Below, one piece after another: positions 16,939 to 23,492 of a stretch of DNA of 49,137 nucleotides. The position numbers and the translations under genes are program-made. The notes beneath the pieces were generated by a model. It was given only the letters and a program-made list of their open reading frames with translations. It was not told the origin of the DNA and did not search any database. The DNA lies in the NCBI GenBank assembly GCA_017435485.1, contig JAFSEY010000005.1, positions 1 through 49,137 of the forward strand, in the 5' to 3' direction. This DNA is from Bacilli bacterium. Lineage in GTDB: Bacteria > Bacillota_I > Bacilli_A > RF39 > UBA660. Within the stretch, counting starts at the first letter, position 1, and each line of letters begins with the position of its first letter.

Positions 16939-17676
16939 TTATCCTAAAATCAAGTAGGCTATAGACACATTGTCCATTCCGCCTCTTGCATTACATTTGC
17001 GTATTAATTTACTTACTTTTTCTTCAATATCTAAATCATCATCATTTAAAACTTTTTCAATTTGTTCATCAGTTAACATACTAGTTAAACCATCACTACA
17101 AAGCATTATTCCTTTGCAACTTGTAAAATTGTCAACATCGAAGATATCCATTTCACATTTTTCAGCTGCTCCTAGTGCTTTCATCAAAACATTTTTCTTT
17201 GGATGAAATTTAGCTTCTTCTTCGGTTAAATCACCAGCTTCAACTAATAAGTTAACTAGCGTATGATCATGCGTCACTTTATGTAAATGGTCATTTTTCA
17301 TAACATATCCTGACGAATCCCCAATATTGCCAAATATTAAGTAATCTTTTGTAAGCAATGCAACTACTAATGTAGTTCCCATGCCAGTTGAATCTATGTT
17401 TTCACTTGCGTGTTTTATAATAGCTTTATTTATCTCGTTAACATTATCATTAAGCCAATTTACAGCATCTAATTTAGTTCCGATTGAACTAATCTCAGTA
17501 AATCGCTTACCTAAATGTGCTAAAGCCATCGACGAAGCAACCTCGCCTTTACGATGTCCACCCATTCCATCAGCAACAATCATGAGATATTCATCATTGG
17601 CATTTTTTAATATTGTAACAGAATCTTCATTATGCGAACGAACTCGCCCTGCATCTGTTAAATAAAAAGATTTCAT
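16939..17676 (-). CDS. prpC: PP2C-family protein phosphatase
   Basis: A 245-residue PP2C phosphatase. Metal-binding motifs are visible: RSHNEDS, VADGMGGH, GDSSGYV and the C-terminal GGMDNVS. It removes phosphates placed by PrkC. The start is taken at ATG 17676, after AGAGGTGAAAAG, and not 11 codons upstream. This start overlaps the rlmN stop as ATGA, implying coupled translation. Confidence 0.95.
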   Translation of the reverse strand: MKSFYLTDAGRVRSHNEDSVTILKNANDEYLMIVADGMGGHRKGEVASSMALAHLGKRFTEISSIGTKLDAVNWLNDNVNEINKAIIKHASENIDSTGMGTTLVVALLTKDYLIFGNIGDSSGYVMKNDHLHKVTHDHTLVNLLVEAGDLTEEEAKFHPKKNVLMKALGAAEKCEMDIFDVDNFTSCKGIMLCSDGLTSMLTDEQIEKVLNDDDLDIEEKVSKLIRKCNARGGMDNVSIAYLILG

Positions 17677-18692
17677 CTTTTCACCTCTTTGCTTCTTAAT
17701 TGACCACAAGCTGCCGATATTTTGCTACCAAACTCTTTTCTTATAGTCACATTAATCTTTTGTTTTTTTAATTCATCATAAAAAGCTAAGATAGTAGATT
17801 TAGCACTCTTTTTAAAATCAATGTTATTAGTTTCATTATATGGGATTAAATTAACATATACATTTAATCCTCGTAATAGATTAGCTAACATTGTGGCATG
17901 CTCTTTTCTATCATTAACCTCTTTTAGCATAACATATTCTATAGTAACTCGTCTATTAGTTTGCGCAATATAATCAGATATTGCTGTCATTAGTTGACTA
18001 ATGTTATACACTTTATTTACAGGCATGACTTTATTTCTTATTTCATCATTTGGAGCGTGTAAAGATATAGCTAGATTTATTTGCAATGGCAGTTTAGCTA
18101 ATTCATAAATTTTAGGCACAAGTCCGCAAGTTGATAATGTTATATGTCTTGCGCCAATGGCTAATCCCTTAGCATCATTTATAATTTTAATAAAATTAAT
18201 AACATTATCATAATTATCTAAAGGTTCTCCGATTCCCATTATAACAACAGATGATATTCTTTCTTTGATGTCTTCTTCAATCATCATGATTTGCAAAACC
18301 ATTTCAAAAGTATTTAAATTACGTACTTTTTTTAGCCTTCCAGACTCACAAAATTTGCATCCCATATTGCATCCCACTTGACTAGAAATGCATACACTAC
18401 GCCCATAATCATGATACATTAAAACAGCTTCAACATAATTATCATCGGCTAATTTAAATAAGTATTTTTTAGTTAATTCGTCTTCTTCTTTTTTTACGAT
18501 CTCAATTTTAGAGAAAATGAAATCAGCTTTAAGCTTATCTCTTACTTCTTTTTTTAAATTTGAAAAATTATTGAAGTCCCATTCCTTTTTTTCATAAAGC
18601 CATTCAAACACTTGTAATGCTTTGAACTTTTTTTCACCAATACTTATAAAGTACTCTTCTAATTTTTCTCTTGGAATATCTAACACATGCAT
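17673..18692 (-). CDS. rlmN: dual-specificity 23S rRNA/tRNA adenine-C2 methyltransferase
   Basis: A 339-residue radical-SAM methyltransferase. The cluster motif CNMGCKFC lies near 106-113; GIGEPLDN and the C-terminal resolving Cys (SAACGQLR) are present. It methylates A2503 of 23S rRNA and A37 of some tRNAs. It ends with TGA, one of very few TGA stops here, overlapping the prpC start. It heads the cluster prpC-prkC-rsgA-rpe; nfo lies 16 bases upstream and may be cotranscribed. Confidence 0.95.
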   Translation of the reverse strand: MHVLDIPREKLEEYFISIGEKKFKALQVFEWLYEKKEWDFNNFSNLKKEVRDKLKADFIFSKIEIVKKEEDELTKKYLFKLADDNYVEAVLMYHDYGRSVCISSQVGCNMGCKFCESGRLKKVRNLNTFEMVLQIMMIEEDIKERISSVVIMGIGEPLDNYDNVINFIKIINDAKGLAIGARHITLSTCGLVPKIYELAKLPLQINLAISLHAPNDEIRNKVMPVNKVYNISQLMTAISDYIAQTNRRVTIEYVMLKEVNDRKEHATMLANLLRGLNVYVNLIPYNETNNIDFKKSAKSTILAFYDELKKQKINVTIRKEFGSKISAACGQLRSKEVKR

Positions 18693-18708
18693 ATAATAAC
18701 CTTCTAAT

Positions 18709-19617
18709 CTATTTTTTATTATAATATTCGTTTATATCTTTAATTAAGTTTTTATTAAATCTTTTTTCTTTGATCATCTTAATTTCAAACAAATAAGGCG
18801 CATAGTCGCGTGATTTATCATCAATATCTTTACCAACATATGGAGTTTCTAATATTTTCGGAATGTCTTTTAGCCTTTCATTATATATAATATTTAAAAT
18901 ATTTTCAAAACCTAATGTTCCATAACCTATATTGGCATGTCTATCTTTGTGGGTGTCAATCTCGTTTTTACTATCATTAACATGAACACATTTGATCTTG
19001 TTAATACCGATTATTTCATCAAATTCATTTAAAAATTCATCAAATTTTGTCATATCATATCCAGCATCATTTAAATGACAAGAATCAAGGCACACACCAA
19101 TATTATCGAAATTAACTTTATCTAATATATCTTTTATTTCTTCTAAAGAGCTACCACATTCAGTACCCTTACCTGCCATCGTTTCTAATAAGATCATACA
19201 TTTATCATCTTCTTTTACAATTAAATTCAAAGCTTCCGAAATATTAGATAGACCTTCTTCTTTACTAATCTCAACAGCACTACCAGGATGAACTACTATG
19301 TATTTAACTTGCATTTGTTCGCAACGATTTATTTCATTTCTTAAAAAATTAATACTAAATTCCCATTTAGAAGGATCTTTTTTATTAGCTAAATTAATTA
19401 TGTATGGCGCGTGACATATTATATTTTGTAATAATATATTATTTTCTTTCATCATTTTTAATGCTTCTAATGTAAGTTCATCATTAAGAGATTTACGAAT
19501 AGTATTTTGAGGTGCCCCAGTATAAAACATAAAAGCATTAGCACCATAACTAATTGCTTGTTTAGTCGACCCTAATAATTGTTCACTTCCAAAATTAACA
19601 TGACATCCTAAATACAT
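18709..19617 (-). CDS. nfo: endonuclease IV, AP endonuclease
   Basis: A 302-residue apurinic/apyrimidinic endonuclease of the base-excision repair pathway. Visible features are the TIM-barrel metal motifs ICHAPYIINLANK, VVHPGS, LETMAGKG, CLDSCH, HVNDSK and DRHANIGYG. The start is ATG 19617 with AAGGTGATAATT in front; the GTG three codons earlier falls inside that ribosome site. It is the first gene of the minus-strand run leading to rlmN and has its own promoter in the terminator of the pilin gene upstream. Confidence 0.94.
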   Translation of the reverse strand: MYLGCHVNFGSEQLLGSTKQAISYGANAFMFYTGAPQNTIRKSLNDELTLEALKMMKENNILLQNIICHAPYIINLANKKDPSKWEFSINFLRNEINRCEQMQVKYIVVHPGSAVEISKEEGLSNISEALNLIVKEDDKCMILLETMAGKGTECGSSLEEIKDILDKVNFDNIGVCLDSCHLNDAGYDMTKFDEFLNEFDEIIGINKIKCVHVNDSKNEIDTHKDRHANIGYGTLGFENILNIIYNERLKDIPKILETPYVGKDIDDKSRDYAPYLFEIKMIKEKRFNKNLIKDINEYYNKK

Positions 19618-19634
19618 AATTATCACCTTAATTA

Positions 19635-19663
19635 ATTATATAATTAAAGCATAAAAAAAGCAA
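19635..19663 (-). promoter_or_regulatory. nfo promoter
   Basis: TTGCTT (19658-19663), 17 bases, TATAAT (19635-19640) on the minus strand. The -35 lies in the terminator stem of the preceding pilin gene. Confidence 0.65.
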
Positions 19664-19678
19664 AAATATTTTTTTGCT
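19652..19678 (-). terminator. terminator of the 158-residue pilin gene
   Basis: Stem AGCAAAAA / TTTTTGCT with a 4-5 base loop, then seven T on the minus strand. Confidence 0.85.
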
Positions 19679-19697
19679 CTTTCATTAACCAAAATAA

Positions 19698-20174
19698 TTA
19701 GCAACTAGAAGCCTTATCCCCTGATTTTAAACCACTGGAAGTGACATTTGTTTTATAACCATCTGTATTAAATTTTCCATTACTCAATTTTATTTGATAT
19801 GATGCAACCGCGCTATTGCCTGAACCTGATATCGTAACTTGAACGCATCCAGAATATCCTGCTATATCTGCTTTATTAATATAACCTTTTGAAACTAATG
19901 TTCTTATATCAATAGTTCCGCCACCAGTTCCTAAACTCCCCCCAACAGGACTAGTCCCGGTAATAGTTCCCCCATCAATCAATAATGTAGCATACGCATT
20001 AGCACCAGCTTGCATAAATTTATTAGCTTCTGTTACAAAGGCATCCTTTCTTGCTTGTTCTACTCTTGGTAATACAGTTGTCATACCAATTAATGCTACT
20101 ACTGATAAAATAACAATAACCGCTAATAGTTCAACCAAAGTAAAACCTTTTTTGTTTTTGTTTTTTAATTTCAT
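19698..20174 (-). CDS. type IV pilin-like protein (major-pilin type)
   Basis: A 158-residue prepilin-like protein. A short basic leader ends in KKG, then F-T-L-V-E with Glu at +5, followed by a ~20-residue hydrophobic helix, the class III signal cut by a prepilin peptidase. The globular part has a Gly/Thr-rich segment, the core KGYINKADIAGYSGC, and two Cys (SGC and the C-terminal SSC) that may form a disulfide. The same core appears in the 617-residue protein upstream. Start ATG 20174 follows AAGGAAGGAAG. No assembly ATPase or peptidase gene is in the window. It could be a pilus subunit or a competence-type pseudopilin. Confidence 0.85.
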   Translation of the reverse strand: MKLKNKNKKGFTLVELLAVIVILSVVALIGMTTVLPRVEQARKDAFVTEANKFMQAGANAYATLLIDGGTITGTSPVGGSLGTGGGTIDIRTLVSKGYINKADIAGYSGCVQVTISGSGNSAVASYQIKLSNGKFNTDGYKTNVTSSGLKSGDKASSC

Positions 20175-20208
20175 TTTTTCTATCTTCCTTCCTTATTTTT
20201 ATAATTTA

Positions 20209-20237
20209 ATTATAAATTATATTCTTATTAAAATCAA
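20209..20237 (-). promoter_or_regulatory. promoter of the 158-residue pilin gene
   Basis: TTGATT (20232-20237), 17 bases, TATAAT (20209-20214) on the minus strand. Other TATAAT-like words lie on either side, so the exact -10 is not certain. Confidence 0.55.
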
Positions 20238-20295
20238 TCTCAACTTATTCATTTTAAAACAATATTTCTGATTTTACAGTCTTCTTGTAAACTTA

Positions 20296-20847
20296 TTATT
20301 TGAAATAATAGCTCGTAAAAGAAGTACTAGCACTTAATGAATTATTTCCGGTATATTTTTTTACATAATCTACATCCAGATTTACCATACTGATTGCACA
20401 TCTTGATTTAGCGGATGATTCTATCAAACAATTATTGGTATAGCTAAGATAATATTTCCCGTTTGTAATATTAATGTATCCTTTTCCGTAGTCGTCATCG
20501 TCAAGCGAAAACACGACATATCCTTGATAATTGTTTGAATCAATATTATTTATATATTTTTTGAAGTTAGTTATATTAACAAATTTATATTTATGAATAT
20601 TCCCCGATAAAAGAATATTTTGAGTAGTTCCAGGTAAATTGATATCATTATCAACATCCTCAGCCACAAACAACTCCTCCGCAGTTTTTAAAATGTAACT
20701 TGTATCTGTTAAAAACTTGCTTTTTTTAGAATTTTCCATTCTGGGAAGAACTATTGCAACAGTTACAGTAGACACAACCGCCAATAGTGCTACTGTAGAT
20801 AATAATTCTATTAACGTTAAACCTTTTTTGTTATTTCTTATTTTCAT
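20296..20847 (-). CDS. pilin-like protein, 183 residues
   Basis: The N-terminus KKG then L-T-L-I-E, a hydrophobic helix and VLPRMENSKKSKF match the prepilin signal and first helix of the two neighbours, but the globular domain is different, with two Cys (NNCL, SRCA). It is a likely minor pilin. The ribosome site AAGGATGG is buried in a long hairpin just upstream, so expression may be limited. It ends TAA; a palindrome at the stop lacks a T-run. The downstream pilin has its own promoter. Confidence 0.78.
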   Translation of the reverse strand: MKIRNNKKGLTLIELLSTVALLAVVSTVTVAIVLPRMENSKKSKFLTDTSYILKTAEELFVAEDVDNDINLPGTTQNILLSGNIHKYKFVNITNFKKYINNIDSNNYQGYVVFSLDDDDYGKGYINITNGKYYLSYTNNCLIESSAKSRCAISMVNLDVDYVKKYTGNNSLSASTSFTSYYFK

Positions 20848-20894
20848 ATAAAAACCATCCTTATTATATTTTTAGTATATAACAAGAATGGTTT
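20848..20894 (-). promoter_or_regulatory. 18-pair hairpin that sequesters a ribosome site
   Basis: On the minus strand AAACCATTCTTGTTATAT pairs along its full length (two G-U pairs) with the later ATATAATAAGGATGGTTT, with a loop of about 7 bases, then TT. It sits between the LRR-pilin gene and the 183-residue pilin gene. The 3' arm holds AAGGATGG, the likely ribosome site of the downstream gene. It could work as a leaky terminator or a translation switch. Confidence 0.75.
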
Positions 20895-20921
20895 GATGTC
20901 AAATTCCTTTATAAATACATA

Positions 20922-22775
20922 TTAATTTGATGGAATATTTTCAAATTTTGCTTTTGATGGTATTACGGTTGATAATTTATTCCGCGAATCTAAATCATCT
21001 AAATATATTGTCTTTAGTTTATCACACCACCCAAACATTAAAGTCGTCGATCTAACATTTTTGGTATTGAATTCTTTACCTAAATTTAAACTTGTTAATG
21101 ATTTGCAATCTTTAAACATACTGTACATTTTCTCTACATTTTTTGTATTAAATTTATTTCCAAGACTAAAATCTGTTAAGCTACTACAATTTTCAAACAT
21201 ACTTTCCATAGTAGTAACTTTCTCAGTGTTAAAGTTTTCACCTAAATCTAAAGTTGTTAAGCTACTACAATTTTCAAACATATTTTCCATATTAGTAACT
21301 TTCTCAGTGTTAAAGTTTTCTCTTAAATTTAAACTTGTTAATGATTCGCAATTGCGAAACATGTCCCCCATACTAGTAACGTTTTTGGTATTAAAGTTTT
21401 CGCCCAGATCTAGACTTAACAGACTACTACAACCACTAAACATTCTATTCATCGTAGTAACGTTTTCGGTATTAAATTTATCTCCTAAGTCTAAAGTTAT
21501 ATACTCGCAGCCAATAAACATAGCATCCATATCCGTAACACTCTTAGTGTTAAAATTTTCTCCTAAGTCTAAATTAACTATACCACTATTACCAAACATC
21601 CCATACATATTAGTAACGTTTTCGGTATTAAATTTATCTCCTAAATCTAAAGTTGTTAAATTATTCAATACAGAAAACATGCTTTTCATACTTGTGACGT
21701 TTTCAGTATTAAAGTTTTCACCTAAGTCTAAAGTTGTCAAACTTTCACACTGCCAAAACATTTCATCCATATTAGTAACATTCTTAGTATTAAAGTTTTT
21801 ACCTAAATCTAAAGTTGTTAAGCTACTACAATTTTCAAACATACTATCCATACTAGTAACTTTCTCAGTATTAAAGTTATCAAAAATTATTGTTTTTAAT
21901 CCATTAAATTTTTTGAATAATTCATCACTATTTTCTGGAGCATATATTGTTTTTTCAGAACCTACAAAATAAGTATACTTTCTCCTACTGGTTTCTTCAA
22001 ACCAAACATATATATCACAACTTGTAATATTTTTTTCTGGTTCTTCCTTTGCCACACACCATGCTGAATTCGAATTATAATTTACATCATCCGGTCTATA
22101 ATTAACAAATCTAAGTTCATTAGAAAAAGCATCACCATCAGCCCCATTAACATCTGGTAGAACTATATTTCTAAATTTTTCTTTATCTAAAAAAGCTGCA
22201 TTTTGGGAAATAAATTCATCACTACTTCCAGTATTATCATTGTTATTGCTTGAGTTTCCATTAGAGTTACCCCCAGAATTTTCTGGATTGTTCTCTCCAT
22301 TATTTTCTCCTGAACCAGCTGATGGATTATTTACTAAATCTTCACAAGTAGCTTCTTCATTTGATTTTTCTATATTATCTTTACTAATATTATTTGCATC
22401 ACCAACATATTTAAACTTTCCATTACTAATGGCTATTTTATATTCCACCGCATCTCCTGTTTTAGGAGTTACGCTTATACAACCGGAGTAATCTTCAATA
22501 TTTCCCTTATTGATGTATCCTTTTTCCACAAGCTTTTTTATATCAATTGTCCCACCATTAGTAATATCAAGCTCATTATCAGATGCTCCTATTAGTACAC
22601 TGGCATAATTATTAACTGCTCCCTGAACAAATTTTGCAGCTTCGGTTGCAAATGCATCTTTTCTTGAATCTTCAAGTCTAGGTAATACTGTTGTTAATGC
22701 TATTAAAACTACTACTGCTAGAATAACAATTACTGCCAAAAGTTCCACTAATGTAAATCCCTTTTTATTTTTCAT
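20922..22775 (-). CDS. pilin-BspA leucine-rich repeat fusion protein
   Basis: A 617-residue fusion. Residues 1 to about 150 are a full pilin: KKG then F-T-L-V-E, a hydrophobic helix, RKDAFATEAAKF, and the core KGYINKGNIEDYSGC shared with the 158-residue pilin. A Gly/Asn/Ser/Glu-rich linker follows (about 150-190). Then come a spacer domain and eleven ~27-residue repeats of the type FNTENVTSMxxMF, i.e. BspA-like/DUF285 leucine-rich repeats found in surface adhesins. The product is probably a pilus-tip adhesin. Start ATG 22775 follows AGGTGATAGT. Confidence 0.88.
   Translation of the reverse strand: MKNKKGFTLVELLAVIVILAVVVLIALTTVLPRLEDSRKDAFATEAAKFVQGAVNNYASVLIGASDNELDITNGGTIDIKKLVEKGYINKGNIEDYSGCISVTPKTGDAVEYKIAISNGKFKYVGDANNISKDNIEKSNEEATCEDLVNNPSAGSGENNGENNPENSGGNSNGNSSNNNDNTGSSDEFISQNAAFLDKEKFRNIVLPDVNGADGDAFSNELRFVNYRPDDVNYNSNSAWCVAKEEPEKNITSCDIYVWFEETSRRKYTYFVGSEKTIYAPENSDELFKKFNGLKTIIFDNFNTEKVTSMDSMFENCSSLTTLDLGKNFNTKNVTNMDEMFWQCESLTTLDLGENFNTENVTSMKSMFSVLNNLTTLDLGDKFNTENVTNMYGMFGNSGIVNLDLGENFNTKSVTDMDAMFIGCEYITLDLGDKFNTENVTTMNRMFSGCSSLLSLDLGENFNTKNVTSMGDMFRNCESLTSLNLRENFNTEKVTNMENMFENCSSLTTLDLGENFNTEKVTTMESMFENCSSLTDFSLGNKFNTKNVEKMYSMFKDCKSLTSLNLGKEFNTKNVRSTTLMFGWCDKLKTIYLDDLDSRNKLSTVIPSKAKFENIPSN
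21010..21890 (-). repeat. tandem ~81-base coding repeats (BspA-type LRR)
   Basis: Eleven repeats of 26-27 codons lie inside the pilin-LRR gene, each starting FNT and carrying a MF about ten residues later. Neighbouring units are similar at the DNA level, so copy number could vary by slippage or recombination. Confidence 0.88.
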
Positions 22776-22812
22776 ACTATCACCTATATTAATAATAACA
22801 TTTTATTTTCCA

Positions 22813-22855
22813 TAAAAAAAGAAATTATTGTCCTAAAAGAATAATTTTCTTTTTT
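22813..22855 (-). terminator. terminator of ylbD-ylbE
   Basis: A 12-pair stem with one bulged A (AAAGAAAATTATT / AATAATTTCTTT) followed by seven T on the minus strand, directly after the ylbE stop. Confidence 0.75.
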
Positions 22856-22859
22856 GTTT

Positions 22860-23081
22860 TTATTTTAATGTTTCTAATACTGTACTAATCAAATCTATAT
22901 TATCAATCACATCATTAATTTTATCAGTCGTTCTAAGTTTATATCTCTCTTTCATTTCGCTTTCAAATCTTTTATAATATTCAGAATTTCTATTTAGTTG
23001 TTTTATCCAATAAGAATTATTTTTTAATATATTATATATTTTAGGGTTTTTCTTTATTTTCATGTATAAGTCTATTTCCAT
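22860..23081 (-). CDS. ylbE: YlbE-like small protein
   Basis: A 73-residue protein with the layout of the YlbE-like family: NNSYWIKQLNRNSEYYKRFESE resembles the Bacillus 'NPEWYRRLSRNP' region. Function is unknown. ATG 23081 is chosen because GAGGATTAAT precedes it; the upstream TTG start would lie before that site. It starts one base after the ylbD stop, so the two are cotranscribed and probably coupled, the same gene pair order as in Bacillus. Confidence 0.65.
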   Translation of the reverse strand: MEIDLYMKIKKNPKIYNILKNNSYWIKQLNRNSEYYKRFESEMKERYKLRTTDKINDVIDNIDLISTVLETLK

Positions 23082-23082
23082 A

Positions 23083-23436
23083 TTAATCCTCAAAAAATTT
23101 ATTTAACGGTCTTGGTGAAGTTGGGCCTTTAAATAAATTACCTCCCGTTTCACCTGATGCAGTTTTACTAGTAAGTTCTTGAACAACTCCTATGGCTTTT
23201 TGAGCACTATCTATATGTTTTTGAATTGATTCGGTATCAATACTTTTTATAATATCTTTAATCACGTTAAATCCTTGGTTATTATTTCCTTTTAAATAAT
23301 CTTTCCAAGCTCTTTCTTCTTCACCATAAATATCATAAATTTCGTAAAACTTTTGCCAAGTCATTTCTCCTGACTTTATGTAATCTAATAATTCCGGATG
23401 GGATTTTGCAAATAATTTAAAATTTTCTTTAGACAT
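23083..23436 (-). CDS. ylbD: YlbD-like protein, putative spore-coat associated family
   Basis: A 117-residue protein. The start FKLFAKSHPELLDYIKSGEM followed by TWQKFYEIYDIYGEEE resembles the YlbD family (putative coat protein) of Bacillus. The C-terminal end is Gly/Pro/Asn-rich and probably flexible. The pairing with the YlbE-like gene supports the call. Start ATG 23436 follows CGGTGAATATTT. Role in spore coat is inferred only from the family name; the assignment is moderate. Confidence 0.65.
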   Translation of the reverse strand: MSKENFKLFAKSHPELLDYIKSGEMTWQKFYEIYDIYGEEERAWKDYLKGNNNQGFNVIKDIIKSIDTESIQKHIDSAQKAIGVVQELTSKTASGETGGNLFKGPTSPRPLNKFFED

Positions 23437-23460
23437 AAATATTCACCGATAAATTATATG

Positions 23461-23492
23461 AAAAAAAGATGATTTTATAATTTAAAATCATC
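23461..23492 (-). terminator. terminator of parE-parC
   Basis: Ten-pair stem GATGATTTTA / TAAAATCATC with a 5-base loop, then seven T on the minus strand. The loop contains part of the parC stop. Confidence 0.9.

Noticed and set aside
21010-21890. Regular ~81-base repeats considered as a CRISPR or minisatellite
   Set aside because: The repeats are coding, diverge in a codon-aware way and have no unique spacers or cas genes; they are leucine-rich repeats.
21061-21972. 303-codon open frame on the plus strand
   Set aside because: It is the shadow of the repeat array in the minus-strand LRR-pilin gene; it has no ribosome site and no recognisable domain.
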